Numbered from the stretch's first letter, positions 1-10,131 are shown. The stretch: DNA of 60,017 nucleotides from an uncultured Dysgonomonas sp. (GCA_937995835.1 CALKIV010000092.1:1-60017); one strand, 5' to 3'. Notes: generated from the sequence alone by a model not told the origin. Program-made: numbers and translations.

Positions 1-913
1 GTGCATTCTTGGTCTGATGATCTTCGGCCACATTAGGCGAAGGTATAAGAATGGTCGGTTTGCCCAAGAGTGAAAGCTCAGAGATTGACCCTGCACCTGC
101 TCTGGAAATTACTAGATCAGCAATTTTGTAGGCCAAATCCATTCTGTCAATAAATTCATATAAATATATTTCGCTAGGATCCGTTTTATGTTTCAATTCT
201 ATTTTCAGGTCGAAAATATAATTTTTACCACATTGCCAAATCACTTGAATGCCATCTGCTATGAGTTTATCTAATCCTCCCAACATACTTTGATTGATGG
301 TTCCGGCTCCTAAACTTCCACCAACAACAAGGATTGTTTTCTTTGTAGGGTCGAGTTTAAAATACTCGGCAGCCTGTTCTCGTGTGATATCTTTATTGAG
401 TAAACTTTGCCTGAAAGGGTTTCCTGTCACCACTACTTTGTCAGCAGGAAAGAATTTTTCCATCCCCTCATAAGCTACACAAATTTTAGTTGCACCTTTA
501 GCCAACAGTTTGTTGGTAATTCCTGCGTACGAGTTTTGTTCTTGTATCAGGGTAGGTATACCTAATCGATTGGCTTGTTTCAAGGTTGGACCACTAGCAT
601 AGCCTCCAACGCCTATCACGATGTTTGGTTTGAAGTCTTTGATTGTTTTCTTTGCTCTTTTAAGACTCTTGCGAAGTTTTAATAACACTCCAAAATTTCT
701 CCAAAGTTGAGTCCTGTAAAATCCTGCAACATCAAGCCCTACAATCGGGTAGCCTGCTAAAGGAACGCGCTCCATCTCCATCCGATTGTTAGCACCTACA
801 AATAAGATATCCGCATCGGGATATCTGTTCTTTATGGAGTCAGCAATGGCTATGGCAGGAAAAATATGTCCTCCTGTCCCTCCTCCACTGACAATAACTT
901 TTATTTTACTCAT
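1..913 (-). CDS. murG: MurG, lipid II-forming GlcNAc transferase (partial, C-terminus off the left edge)
   Basis: Transfers GlcNAc from UDP-GlcNAc to lipid I on the inner face of the membrane, making lipid II. The reading frame opens at the ATG at 913 and stays open to the edge, giving about 304 visible codons of a family usually 355-370 long. The N-terminal glycine loop GGGTGGH lies at residues 10-16, and the second GT-B domain shows VVGGSLGA and then RAGAGSISEL near residue 270, both family hallmarks. The start lies two bases after the ftsW stop, so the genes are surely co-transcribed; murC would be expected next, beyond the edge. Identity is firm; only the end is missing. Confidence 0.96.
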   Translation of the reverse strand, partial: MSKIKVIVSGGGTGGHIFPAIAIADSIKNRYPDADILFVGANNRMEMERVPLAGYPIVGLDVAGFYRTQLWRNFGVLLKLRKSLKRAKKTIKDFKPNIVIGVGGYASGPTLKQANRLGIPTLIQEQNSYAGITNKLLAKGATKICVAYEGMEKFFPADKVVVTGNPFRQSLLNKDITREQAAEYFKLDPTKKTILVVGGSLGAGTINQSMLGGLDKLIADGIQVIWQCGKNYIFDLKIELKHKTDPSEIYLYEFIDRMDLAYKIADLVISRAGAGSISELSLLGKPTILIPSPNVAEDHQTKNA

Positions 914-915
914 AA

Positions 916-2136
916 TTATTCGTTTTCCGCAATGCCAAAATCTACATTTGCCAAACTTTCGTCCACATCTGCATGCTCTATTACATTTTGCTTTGATGAA
1001 CATGCTAATATTATTCCAAAATACACACAAGTGATGATCGTAGAGGTTCCTCCTCTGCTGATCAGGGGCAAGGGCTGACCTGTTACCGGAATCATATTGA
1101 CCGCAACAGCCATATTAACCAATGCCTGAATAGTCAGCATCAAAGCACAGCCTAGGATCAAATAGCGTGGAAACTTCTTTTTCGACTTCCTTGCTAGCAC
1201 CCCACAGCGTATCATCAATACCACATAGAGAAGAATAACGGCCAAACCTCCGAATAAGCCCATTTCTTCTAAAATGATGGCAAAAATAAAGTCAGAGTAA
1301 GCCTGTGGCAAAAAATCTCGTTGCACTCCACTTCCAGGCAGACCAATCACACCTCCATTAGCAATTGCTATTTTAGCGTGGGTCACCTGAAAATTATCAT
1401 CTGTAATTCTATAGGTTTCCATGCTGAGCTCTTCGGTTTCCTCCTCCGTTGAGAATCTTTCTACACGAGCCTTCCATGTGTCTAATCGTCCAAGTAATCC
1501 ATCCGATGTGGACTCTGGCAATAGAGTAAGCACTCCAAGAATCATAAATACAAAGACTAAACCTGCACCAATGATCATTGCCAATTTTTTGATTTCCACC
1601 TGAGCGATAAACATCATCAGAAAGCAAACCAAAAAGAGCAATAAGGCTGTTGACAAGTTTTCCGGTGCAATAAGTGCGCACAAGACACCCAGCCCTATAA
1701 TTATTATTTTAAATAACAAATTCTTATTTTCATTGTTCATTCTGCTAAGCAAAAATGCAGTGGCGCCAACAGCAGATATCTTTGCAAATTCTGAGGGCTG
1801 AATTGTGAATGCCCCTATGCCAAGAAAACGTTGTGCACCATTGACCGACGCTCCTGTGGACTTCGTCAAGACCAACAAGATAGCAGAAATGATAACTCCC
1901 AAAATAAAGATCGAAAAGAATCGAGGGGGAACTCTTTGCAAGAAAAGCACTACTCCGAAGCCCAAAAGCAGAAACACTCCGTGCCTAATCATAGGCGCCC
2001 AGTGGTTCTGCTGCTTGTAGGCGATAGTGCTGGTGGCACTAAAGACTTCGAGCAGAGAGATGAGACAAAGAGCAATGAATACACACCAAATAATTTTGTC
2101 TCCCCTAAATACTTTTCCAAATAACGTAAATTCCAT
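916..2136 (-). CDS. ftsW: FtsW, SEDS-family septal peptidoglycan polymerase
   Basis: Integral membrane protein of the SEDS family that polymerises lipid II at the division septum together with the class B PBP encoded upstream. The 406-residue length and about ten hydrophobic segments fit. Diagnostic stretches visible are NGAQRFLGIG and IQPSEFAK in the middle, the long periplasmic loop with GGVIGLPGSG, and ISRGGTS near the C-terminus. FtsW is preferred over RodA because of its place between murD and murG in a canonical dcw order. It starts two bases after the murD stop. Confidence 0.95.
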   Translation of the reverse strand: MEFTLFGKVFRGDKIIWCVFIALCLISLLEVFSATSTIAYKQQNHWAPMIRHGVFLLLGFGVVLFLQRVPPRFFSIFILGVIISAILLVLTKSTGASVNGAQRFLGIGAFTIQPSEFAKISAVGATAFLLSRMNNENKNLLFKIIIIGLGVLCALIAPENLSTALLLFLVCFLMMFIAQVEIKKLAMIIGAGLVFVFMILGVLTLLPESTSDGLLGRLDTWKARVERFSTEEETEELSMETYRITDDNFQVTHAKIAIANGGVIGLPGSGVQRDFLPQAYSDFIFAIILEEMGLFGGLAVILLYVVLMIRCGVLARKSKKKFPRYLILGCALMLTIQALVNMAVAVNMIPVTGQPLPLISRGGTSTIITCVYFGIILACSSKQNVIEHADVDESLANVDFGIAENE

Positions 2137-2138
2137 TA

Positions 2139-3473
2139 TTAAAGTTTTCGCACCTGTTCTTTAAATTGTTTTCCTCTATCTTCATAGCTCTGGAATAAAT
2201 CGAAGCTGGCACAACATGGCGATAAGAGCACAAAGTCTCCTTCTTCTGCCATGGCATACGCCTTTTTTACAGCCTCTTCCATGCTTTTAGCTTCTGTTAT
2301 ATTCTCTACCTTTCCTCCAAAAAACGCTTGAAGCTTTGTATTATCTACTCCTAAGAAAATAAGACCTCGGCATTTTTCTTTCACCAAGTCCTCTATTTCT
2401 GTGTAGTCATTCCCTTTGTCCGTTCCTCCAAGGATAAGGATAATCTTTCCTTGCACACTTTTCAGAGCATACCAACATGAATTGACATTGGTAGCTTTAG
2501 AATCGTTGATAAATTGAACACCTTTCACCTTTGCCACTTTCTCCAGACGGTGCTCTACTCCTTGAAAATCGCTAAGCGACTTCCTTAAACTTTCGTCTGA
2601 AATATCCAGCAGTTTAGCTGCCAATCCTGAAGCAAGTGAGTTGTACAAGTTGTGCGTTCCCACCAACGACAGAATATGCTGATCCATAGAAAAGCTATGC
2701 TCCGGCGTGTTCATATATATTAAATCATCTTCTGAGTATGCTGCCACATGTCCTGTTTTATGTTCTGCAAATGAATATTTTTGCACCCTTGTAGTCAGTT
2801 TACCTATTTCCTTACTGACAATTGGGTCTTCTTCCCAAAAAATCAGAGCATCATTTTCGGTCTGATTTTGAGTTATACGCATTTTGGCTGCTATGTATTT
2901 ATTCATATCATGATCATACCGATCGAGATGATCGGGAGTGATATTTAATAGAATAGCGATATCAGCCTTGAACGTGTACATATTTTCTAACTGAAAGCTG
3001 CTCAACTCTAGTACATAATAATCGTAATTGCTCTCAGCCACTTGTCTGGCAAAACTTTTACCTATATTTCCACCTAACCCTACATTTAATCCTGCATTTT
3101 TCAAAATATGAAAAACCAAGCTAGCTGTAGTCGTTTTGCCATTACTTCCGGTTATACAAATCATCTTGGCATTGGTATAACGTTTGGCAAATTCCATTTC
3201 TGACAAGATAGGAATATCTTTTGCCTTGGCTTTTTCTACGATAGGCGCATAATTGGGAATGCCAGGGCTCTTGATTATTTCAGAGGCTGACACAATGATC
3301 TCCTCTGTATGCTGTCCCTCCTCAAAAGGGATGTCATGCATCTTCAGCTCTTCTTTATATTTTTCTTTCAATGGAGAACTGTCAGATAAAAAAACCCCAA
3401 AGCCTTTTTTCTGAGCTAATATGGCTGAACCTACGCCACTTTCTCCTCCACCTAAAATCACAATCTTACTCAT
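2139..3473 (-). CDS. murD: MurD, UDP-MurNAc-L-alanine:D-glutamate ligase
   Basis: Cytoplasmic ATP-dependent ligase adding D-Glu to UDP-MurNAc-L-Ala. The start is taken at 3473 (MSKIVILGGGESG), giving 444 residues; the frame can be extended upstream to 3539, but that would overlap mraY by 58 bases and put 22 atypical residues before the nucleotide-binding loop. The Mur ligase P-loop GSNGKTTT is near residue 110, followed by LELSSFQLE, the NITPDHLDRY motif, and a C-terminal domain with NDSKATN and LSPCCASFD. All key ligase motifs are intact. Confidence 0.96.
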   Translation of the reverse strand: MSKIVILGGGESGVGSAILAQKKGFGVFLSDSSPLKEKYKEELKMHDIPFEEGQHTEEIIVSASEIIKSPGIPNYAPIVEKAKAKDIPILSEMEFAKRYTNAKMICITGSNGKTTTASLVFHILKNAGLNVGLGGNIGKSFARQVAESNYDYYVLELSSFQLENMYTFKADIAILLNITPDHLDRYDHDMNKYIAAKMRITQNQTENDALIFWEEDPIVSKEIGKLTTRVQKYSFAEHKTGHVAAYSEDDLIYMNTPEHSFSMDQHILSLVGTHNLYNSLASGLAAKLLDISDESLRKSLSDFQGVEHRLEKVAKVKGVQFINDSKATNVNSCWYALKSVQGKIILILGGTDKGNDYTEIEDLVKEKCRGLIFLGVDNTKLQAFFGGKVENITEAKSMEEAVKKAYAMAEEGDFVLLSPCCASFDLFQSYEDRGKQFKEQVRKL

Positions 3474-3481
3474 ATCGCTTA

Positions 3482-4744
3482 TTATCGCATTTTTAGAGTC
3501 GCCAATGTCAACACAGCTAATAGGATTCCAACAATCCAAAAGCGAGCAACAATTTTTGATTCAGGAATAACATTAAATGGACGTTGGATCAATGCCTCGA
3601 TGCCTGCATTTCCTTTCTTCTGGAAATGATGATGCAGAGGTGTCATCTTGAATATTCGTTTACCAACTCCATATTTTTTCTTTGTATATTTAAAGTAGAA
3701 CACCTGAAGCATCACTGAAGCACTCTCCACTAGGAAAACGCCACATAGAATAGGCAACAAGAGCTCCTTATGTATAATCACTGCAAACACACCAATGATT
3801 CCTCCAATGGTCAAGCTTCCCGTATCGCCCATAAACACTTGAGCGGGGTAAGAGTTGTACCATAAAAAACCGATCAGCGCCCCAATAAAACTTGCGGCAT
3901 ATATCACCATCTCCTCACTTCCGGGAATAAACATTATGTTGAGATAAGCAGCAAATTTGATGTGTCCCGACACATAAGCCAATATTCCCAAGGTGACTCC
4001 GATAATCGCGGAACTACCGGCGGCCAAGCCATCTAGCCCATCGGTCAGATTAGCACCATTAGAAACTGCCGTGACAATGAAGATGACCACAATGACAAAA
4101 AGTACCCAAGCGCCTGCTGTAGAATAATCTCCTAGCCATGACATAAACCACTCGTAATCGAGATTATTATTCTTCAGAAAAGGTATTGTTGTTTGGGTCG
4201 ATTTTACCACTTCAGTGGCATAGGTCACAGTCTCCACTGTGTCATTGGCTCCTAGCACCTCGATGTTTTCTTTCACCACAATATCTGGGCTTAGATACAT
4301 CGTCAGCCCTACAATAAAACCAAGCCCAACTTGAGCAATGATTTTGGACTTGCCATGGATGCCTTCTTTATCTTTTTTAAACACCTTGATATAATCGTCC
4401 ACAAAGCCCAAAGCACCAAGCCAAATAGTGGTGATCAGCATCAAAATGATATATATATTATCTAATTTGGCCAATAACAAAACAGGAATCAGGATGGAAA
4501 CTATGATGATCAGCCCGCCCATTGTAGGAGTGCCTTTCTTTTGCATTTGTCCCTCTAACCCTAAGTCTCTAACGATCTCTCCTATCTGCATTTTTTGCAA
4601 CATCTTGATCATCTTATTTCCAATGATGGTGGAAACCAAGAGTGAAATGATGAGCGCCATTGCTGAGCGAAAAGACACGTACTTGAACATTCCTGCTCCG
4701 GGAAAGTCTAGTTCATTTAGGTAATCAAATAGATAATATAGCAT
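3482..4744 (-). CDS. mraY: MraY, phospho-MurNAc-pentapeptide translocase
   Basis: Membrane enzyme that moves phospho-MurNAc-pentapeptide from UDP to undecaprenyl phosphate, forming lipid I. At 420 residues it is longer than the roughly 360 of E. coli; the extra sequence sits around residues 150-205, between membrane helices, a lengthening typical of Bacteroidetes MraY. Catalytic landmarks are present: GFVDDYIKV, NLTDGLDGLAAG, MGDTGSL and the cytoplasmic TPLHHHFQ loop. It lies between murE and murD, as in standard dcw clusters. Confidence 0.96.
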   Translation of the reverse strand: MLYYLFDYLNELDFPGAGMFKYVSFRSAMALIISLLVSTIIGNKMIKMLQKMQIGEIVRDLGLEGQMQKKGTPTMGGLIIIVSILIPVLLLAKLDNIYIILMLITTIWLGALGFVDDYIKVFKKDKEGIHGKSKIIAQVGLGFIVGLTMYLSPDIVVKENIEVLGANDTVETVTYATEVVKSTQTTIPFLKNNNLDYEWFMSWLGDYSTAGAWVLFVIVVIFIVTAVSNGANLTDGLDGLAAGSSAIIGVTLGILAYVSGHIKFAAYLNIMFIPGSEEMVIYAASFIGALIGFLWYNSYPAQVFMGDTGSLTIGGIIGVFAVIIHKELLLPILCGVFLVESASVMLQVFYFKYTKKKYGVGKRIFKMTPLHHHFQKKGNAGIEALIQRPFNVIPESKIVARFWIVGILLAVLTLATLKMR

Positions 4745-4758
4745 TTTTGAGTTTTTTA

Positions 4759-6213
4759 TTATTCTTCTTTAAATTGGTCTAGGATAATTTCTTTATCATT
4801 GAAATGATGTTTTATCCCTTTTACATCTTGATAATCCTCATGCCCCTTGCCGGCTACCAAGATTACATCTCCTGCCTTAGCCAATGTACATGCTGTGCGT
4901 ATAGCTTGTCGACGATCTTCCAACAGCAGCGTTTTTTTCATTTGCTCTCTTTTCAGCCCATCTGCCATATCATTGATGATAGCCATAGGCTCTTCGTAAC
5001 GAGGATTGTCGGATGTCAAAATCAGCTGATCGCTCAACTTGGCAGCCTCTTGTGCCATAAGTGGTCGCTTGGTCTTGTCTCTATTTCCTCCACAGCCTAC
5101 AACAGTAATCACTCGTCCTTCTCCTTCAAGCACTTCGTGAATTGCTTCCAACACATTGGTCAAAGCATCAGGGGTGTGAGCATAATCTACAATGGCAGTA
5201 TAACCTTCTGGCGATCGTAAAGTTTCGAATCTTCCAGAAACAGGTTTTAGAGTGCTCAGTGCCACTAAGACCTCTTCTGATTTTTGTCCAAGAAGTTCTG
5301 CTGCACCATATACCGCTAAAAGATTGTATACGTTGAAGAGACCAACAAACTGAACTTGAATCTCTTGCTTATTGATTTCGATAGCTGTGCCATCAAAATG
5401 CTTTTCAATTATTCTTGCCTTGAAATCAGCTAAACCTCGAAGTGAATAAGTATATTTTTTTGCTTTTGAGTTCTGAAGCATTACAGCTCCATTCTTGTCA
5501 TCAGCATTGGTGAGAGCAAAAGCAGTGGGCAATAGATTATCGAAGAAAGCTTTTTTGGCTTTCAGGTATTCGCCCATCGTTTTATGATAATCCAAATGAT
5601 CTTGTGTCAGATTAGTGAAAAGTGCACCATCAAACTTCAAACCACTAATTCTCTTCTGATGTATGGCATGAGAACTTACTTCCATAAACACATATTCGCA
5701 TCCTGCTTCTACCATTTCGTGCAAAAGCTTATTGAGCGACAATGGATCTGGTGTGGTATGTGTTGCCGGATGTTTTGCTCCATCCACATAATTGGCAACA
5801 GTGGATAGCAGTCCGGCCTTATAGCCTAACTTTCTAAACAGCTCGTAAAGAAGTGTTGCAGTCGTTGTTTTTCCATTTGTACCGGTCACGCCCACAAGTT
5901 TTACCTTCGACGATGGATCTTCAAACCACATGGTGGCTATCTTCCCTGTTGCATCTGCACTGTCTTGTACTCTGATAAAAGTTACATCTTTTGCAGATGT
6001 GTCAATTTCGTTCTGATAAACAATGGCCTTTGCTCCTTGCTTTATTGCTCCTTCCACATAGGTGTGCCCATCTACCTGAACGCCAGCAAGCGCAACGAAA
6101 AGTGCCCCTTCGGTCACATTTCGCGAATCACTGGCTATATTTAAAATTTCGATGTCCAAGTCTCCTTTTACATCTACTAGTTCTACCTCTTTTAGTAATT
6201 CTTTTAGCTTCAT
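4759..6213 (-). CDS. murE: MurE, UDP-MurNAc-tripeptide synthetase (meso-diaminopimelate type)
   Basis: Adds the third amino acid to UDP-MurNAc-L-Ala-D-Glu. The ATP loop GTNGKTT is at residues 111-117 and EVSSHA follows near 178. The specificity loop reads DNPR at 402-405, the signature of meso-diaminopimelate-adding enzymes rather than lysine-adding ones; that agrees with lysA and lysC being present at 28767-31254. Length is 484, normal for the family. It follows ftsI with a 12-base gap. Confidence 0.96.
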   Translation of the reverse strand: MKLKELLKEVELVDVKGDLDIEILNIASDSRNVTEGALFVALAGVQVDGHTYVEGAIKQGAKAIVYQNEIDTSAKDVTFIRVQDSADATGKIATMWFEDPSSKVKLVGVTGTNGKTTTATLLYELFRKLGYKAGLLSTVANYVDGAKHPATHTTPDPLSLNKLLHEMVEAGCEYVFMEVSSHAIHQKRISGLKFDGALFTNLTQDHLDYHKTMGEYLKAKKAFFDNLLPTAFALTNADDKNGAVMLQNSKAKKYTYSLRGLADFKARIIEKHFDGTAIEINKQEIQVQFVGLFNVYNLLAVYGAAELLGQKSEEVLVALSTLKPVSGRFETLRSPEGYTAIVDYAHTPDALTNVLEAIHEVLEGEGRVITVVGCGGNRDKTKRPLMAQEAAKLSDQLILTSDNPRYEEPMAIINDMADGLKREQMKKTLLLEDRRQAIRTACTLAKAGDVILVAGKGHEDYQDVKGIKHHFNDKEIILDQFKEE

Positions 6214-6225
6214 TGTCTTTCTCTT

Positions 6226-8427
6226 TTAATTTAATTCTAAAAGGACCCTCGAACCATTGGTAAATCTGCTACCTGCTGCAATAGACTGTGATCTCACTTT
6301 TCCGGAACCAGTGACACGAACGATGAGCCCTTCATTTTCCAGAAGATACACAGCGTCCTTGATTCCCATCCCTATCACATTGGGCATAATCCCTTTGGTC
6401 TTAATATCATAAGCAGTCATATTAATGACTTCATTATCCGTTTTAGTTCTCACCCATGCCCCATTTTCATGAGGTTCGGTATAGTTTTGACCTAGCTTAC
6501 TCAAAACCATCTCAATGTTTTTATACATGCCTCCTTTTACATTCGGAAGCTTACCTCTAAGGGTGTCAACAGGAGCCAGAATAGGATCTGAAACCATTTC
6601 CCTGACAGTGATTCCCTCCGCTATATTTTTAAATACAGCACCGGGCATTCCTCCTCCTGAAGGGATACCTCTGGGTCTTCTGATCCCTACAAAGCATGTA
6701 TACTTAGGTTTTTCGGCCGGAAAATAGCCTACAAACGAAACATAGTGACCACTATTGTATCTCCCTTCGGCTGCTATCTGAGCCGTCCCCGTCTTTCCTG
6801 CTATACTTACGATTTTGGAATCCACGGCACGACCAGTGCCATCGGTAACCACTCCTCGAAGTACATCTTGCACTTGTTTAAGTGTTTTATTCGATGCTAG
6901 TGAATAGCTAATGACGTCTGCCTTAAACTCTTTTGTTTTCTTCCCATTCTCCCAAAAAGCTTTTGTGATGAAGGGCTTGAGCATGCGTCCGTCATTAGCA
7001 ATTCCATTATAAAACATGAGCATATAAATTGGGGGCACCTGTGTCTCGTAGCCAAAGGCCATCCAAGGCAGAGTTGTCTTAGACCAAGGGTTCTTCTTGT
7101 CATCAGGGAATCTGATGTTCGTTGTTCCCTCAATCCCTTGCAGTGGGACATCCCACTCTAGGCTCTTACCTAGCCCCAATTCGTGAATACGCTCTATAAA
7201 TTGATTAGGTTTGTTTTCGTATCCTTTTAATATCATCTTTGCCATGACCACATTGGAAGAATTATACATTCCTTCTCTGATAGTCATTGCACTTTTGTCT
7301 CTACTTTTGTGCGCATCGTGGTCTCTCACTGTTCTTCCAGCATATTGATACAAACCTGTACCTGCATCGATCACAGTCTCCGGTGTCACCACTCCATCTT
7401 CTAAAGCAATCAATAAAGAGATCGCCTTAAAGGTAGACCCCGGTTCAGACATATATGAGAATGCGTTCGGTCTCCCTTCAGCATATACTCCATCTGCTAT
7501 TCTGTCCAGATTGGCAATGGCTTTGATCTCACCAGTAGCCACTTCCATTACAATAGCACAACCAGATTCGGCACTTATTTCTGCCAACTTTGCATAGAGT
7601 GCTTTCTCTGCAATGTCTTGATAGTCTACATTGAGCGTTGTCTCAATATCAATACCATCAATCGGTTCTTGCATGATAACATCAATCCATCGCCCTCCGT
7701 TTTTCTTGCGTGTTTTGATTCCATCAGAACCTTTCAGCAAATCATTATATTTCAACTCTAGCCCACTGGATCCTCCTGCATCAATATCTTTATAGATAGA
7801 TCCTACTGTTCGCCCTGCCAAACGCCCAAAAGGCTTCAACCTCATGGTCAGTTCTTCTGTCAGCAGTCCACTTCTATTGCTTCTTTGATTAAAGAAAGGA
7901 AAAGTCCTCAGTTCTTTCAATTCCAAATAGTTGAGCTGTTCTTTTATAATGCGAACATATCTCGTTTTCAGTCTTGGATGAGGTTTCTTATCTTTCTTTG
8001 CCTGAGCAACTAATTTCACTTCTCTTCGGCTCAAATTCCAATTATCCAAGAACACTTTCTTATACTGAGCAGACGTTCTTCCTGGATATTTTCTTCCCAA
8101 AATATTGCACAGAGCATCCAAATTATTCTTAAGGCTATCTTCCACAATTCCATCTGCCATAAAATCCATATAAATGGCATACAAAGGTTCGCTAGTAGCT
8201 AACAAGCGTCCATCATCGGCAAATATATTACCTCTGTTGGGTCTGATAGCTCGATCCTTCATCACGGTTTGCTTCAATCCGAGTTCTCGCCAAAACCCTC
8301 CTTCCACGTATTTTATTTTAATGATGCAATAGATGATACCTACAAAAATAACCAACATGCCGAATGACAACCAGCCATATCGACCGATTGCGACACCACC
8401 TGATTTTTTGTTCATCGTCTTTGCCAT
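6226..8427 (-). CDS. ftsI: FtsI/PBP3-type class B penicillin-binding protein with C-terminal PASTA domain
   Basis: Septal transpeptidase that cross-links glycan made by FtsW. One N-terminal membrane helix (about residues 18-38) precedes a PBP dimer domain with the RGNIFADDGR box near 65. The penicillin-binding domain has all three active-site motifs: STFK at 331-334, SSN at 390-392 and KTG at 545-547. A PASTA domain occupies roughly the last 60 residues (PNVIGMGIKDAVYLLENEG), as in other Bacteroidetes and Spo-type enzymes and unlike E. coli FtsI. It starts just two bases after the ftsL-like stop. An alternative start four codons later (MNKK) is equally possible. Confidence 0.95.
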   Translation of the reverse strand: MAKTMNKKSGGVAIGRYGWLSFGMLVIFVGIIYCIIKIKYVEGGFWRELGLKQTVMKDRAIRPNRGNIFADDGRLLATSEPLYAIYMDFMADGIVEDSLKNNLDALCNILGRKYPGRTSAQYKKVFLDNWNLSRREVKLVAQAKKDKKPHPRLKTRYVRIIKEQLNYLELKELRTFPFFNQRSNRSGLLTEELTMRLKPFGRLAGRTVGSIYKDIDAGGSSGLELKYNDLLKGSDGIKTRKKNGGRWIDVIMQEPIDGIDIETTLNVDYQDIAEKALYAKLAEISAESGCAIVMEVATGEIKAIANLDRIADGVYAEGRPNAFSYMSEPGSTFKAISLLIALEDGVVTPETVIDAGTGLYQYAGRTVRDHDAHKSRDKSAMTIREGMYNSSNVVMAKMILKGYENKPNQFIERIHELGLGKSLEWDVPLQGIEGTTNIRFPDDKKNPWSKTTLPWMAFGYETQVPPIYMLMFYNGIANDGRMLKPFITKAFWENGKKTKEFKADVISYSLASNKTLKQVQDVLRGVVTDGTGRAVDSKIVSIAGKTGTAQIAAEGRYNSGHYVSFVGYFPAEKPKYTCFVGIRRPRGIPSGGGMPGAVFKNIAEGITVREMVSDPILAPVDTLRGKLPNVKGGMYKNIEMVLSKLGQNYTEPHENGAWVRTKTDNEVINMTAYDIKTKGIMPNVIGMGIKDAVYLLENEGLIVRVTGSGKVRSQSIAAGSRFTNGSRVLLELN

Positions 8428-8429
8428 CT

Positions 8430-8753
8430 CTACTTCACTTTATACACAGGCTCGGTGTTGAGTTCAACATCCACGCCTTTGCTTTTCACCAAAGCCTCCA
8501 CCTTGGTTTCTCTGCTAACCCCTATGAGCTTTGCCGATATAGTGAGCGATTCGTATTTTGCATCTTTCAACTCTCGTTGCAAACTTTCAATCTTACTCAT
8601 TTTCTCTATACAGCTATATCTATTGCTGATAGAGAGAATCAGGATTACAATAACAAAGAAAATAAAACGGGTGTTTTTTACTAAAACATCCTCTGCTAAG
8701 ACGCTCCCTCCCAGCACATACATGATTTTCCTTTTGACATCCTTTACGTTCAT
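8430..8753 (-). CDS. ftsL: FtsL-like small bitopic division protein
   Basis: A 107-residue protein with one central hydrophobic helix (about residues 29-43, FIFFVIVILILSI) followed by a short coiled coil with heptad-like spacing (IESLQRELKDAKYES). This is the plan of FtsL, which with FtsB/FtsQ activates FtsW-FtsI in the periplasm. Sequence similarity in this family is poor, so the call rests mainly on size, topology and its place between rsmH and ftsI. It overlaps rsmH by four bases (ATGA), indicating translational coupling. Confidence 0.8.
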   Translation of the reverse strand: MNVKDVKRKIMYVLGGSVLAEDVLVKNTRFIFFVIVILILSISNRYSCIEKMSKIESLQRELKDAKYESLTISAKLIGVSRETKVEALVKSKGVDVELNTEPVYKVK

Positions 8754-9667
8754 GCCTCTATTTTCTCTGCAATTCTCAGCTTTGCACTTCTCGCTCTTGG
8801 GTTCAGTTCTATTTCCTCATCGCTGGGAACTATCACCTTATTATTTATCAATTTGAATGGAGTCTCCAGATTTCCATAAAAATCCTTCACCTGCTTCCCT
8901 TCAAAATTTCCTGTCTTAAAAAAATTCTTTACCAATCGATCTTCTAGCGAATGGTATGAGATCACCGAAATGCGTCCTCCTACTTTTAGTATCTCTAAAG
9001 CTTGGAGCAACATTTCTTTCAGGGCATCCATTTCATTATTCACCTCTATACGAAGCGCCTGAAACACTTGCGCCAAAAACTGCTTATCTTTTGCACCCTT
9101 ATTAATCATAGGAGCCAATGTAGATCGCAGATCTGCCACCGTTACATAAGCACGCTCCTTACGATCACGTGCGATCATAGACGCCAACTTTCTAGACTGT
9201 CTAATCTCACCATACAGATAGAAGACATTAGCAAGCTCTTCCTCCGAGTAGCTATTAAGCACAGTAGCAGCCGTCTTTTTAGACTCTTGATTCATTCTCA
9301 TATCCAAAGCACTATCTTCGAATCGGAACGAAAAGCCTCTATCTTCGGCATCGAAATGATGGGATGAAACCCCAAGATCTGCCAACAGCGAGTCAATCTG
9401 CTCTACATCATAATAGTGTATGAAATTTTTCAGATACCGGAAATTGCTTCTCACAAAAGTAAAGCGATCATCTGCCGCCACATTTCGGATAGCATCTTTG
9501 TCCTGATCGAATGAATAAAGGTGTCCTTTCTTCTCCAATCGGCTCAGTATCTCCCTGGAATGACCTCCCCCACCAAACGTAACATCCACGCAGATGCTAT
9601 CCGGCTGAATATTCATGCCATCAACACTCTGTTTCAGAAGTACGGGTATGTGATAATCTCTTTCCAT
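8750..9667 (-). CDS. rsmH: RsmH, 16S rRNA m4C1402 methyltransferase
   Basis: SAM-dependent methyltransferase that modifies the N4 position of C1402 in 16S rRNA. Of the usual length (305 residues), it opens with the typical YHIPVLLKQSVDGM stretch, then the SAM motif DVTFGGGGHSREIL near residue 30, and DLGVSSHHFD near 95. VISYHSLEDRLVKNFF near 240 and the C-terminal NPRARSAKLRI are also family signatures. It starts five bases after the mraZ stop. Confidence 0.97.
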   Translation of the reverse strand: MERDYHIPVLLKQSVDGMNIQPDSICVDVTFGGGGHSREILSRLEKKGHLYSFDQDKDAIRNVAADDRFTFVRSNFRYLKNFIHYYDVEQIDSLLADLGVSSHHFDAEDRGFSFRFEDSALDMRMNQESKKTAATVLNSYSEEELANVFYLYGEIRQSRKLASMIARDRKERAYVTVADLRSTLAPMINKGAKDKQFLAQVFQALRIEVNNEMDALKEMLLQALEILKVGGRISVISYHSLEDRLVKNFFKTGNFEGKQVKDFYGNLETPFKLINNKVIVPSDEEIELNPRARSAKLRIAEKIEA

Positions 9668-9672
9668 CTATC

Positions 9673-10131
9673 TTAAAATTCCATTTTTCCACTCATCAAG
9701 TCTTCCAGTTTTGCGCCATAATCATCAGCCGGAAGCAAAGTTTTCTTCAATCCTTCGTTCGCCCAAATCTCGATTGTATTGTCAAAGCCGATAAATTTCA
9801 CCTCCGAATCAATATTTATCATTTCTAAATATCGTTTTGGCAAAAGGATTCGACCACTACTATCAATCTCCAAACGCTCAGCATCTACAACAAATTGGCG
9901 GAATATTTGTTTTTGCTCTCTATCCCACTTACTTAAGCGAGAACGCAAAACAGCCACCTCTTCATCCCACACCTCACGAGGATAAAGCACCAAACAATCT
10001 TGAAAAATATCTTTTCTTAAAACTAATGAATCACAGGAATGCGCACCAAGCTCTTTCCTAAAGACTGCGGGTACAAATACCCTGCCTTTAGTATCGATTT
10101 TAGCCTCTATGTTCCCTAAAAATTGAATCAT
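9673..10131 (-). CDS. mraZ: MraZ, AbrB-fold transcriptional regulator of the dcw operon
   Basis: First gene of the dcw operon. The 152 residues form two SpoVT/AbrB-like modules: the first contains IDTKGRVFVPAVFRKEL (about 12-28), the second IDSSGRILLPKRYLEM (about 88-105), each with the DxKGR/DxxGR turn. In the best-studied cases MraZ binds direct TGGGN repeats upstream of its own gene; such repeats are visible at 10196-10210 (separate entry), supporting autoregulation here. Confidence 0.96.
   Translation of the reverse strand: MIQFLGNIEAKIDTKGRVFVPAVFRKELGAHSCDSLVLRKDIFQDCLVLYPREVWDEEVAVLRSRLSKWDREQKQIFRQFVVDAERLEIDSSGRILLPKRYLEMINIDSEVKFIGFDNTIEIWANEGLKKTLLPADDYGAKLEDLMSGKMEF

Noticed and set aside
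3474..3539. Upstream extension of murD
   Set aside because: It would overlap mraY by 58 bases and add 22 residues before the conserved glycine-rich loop; the internal ATG at 3473 gives the normal family N-terminus.
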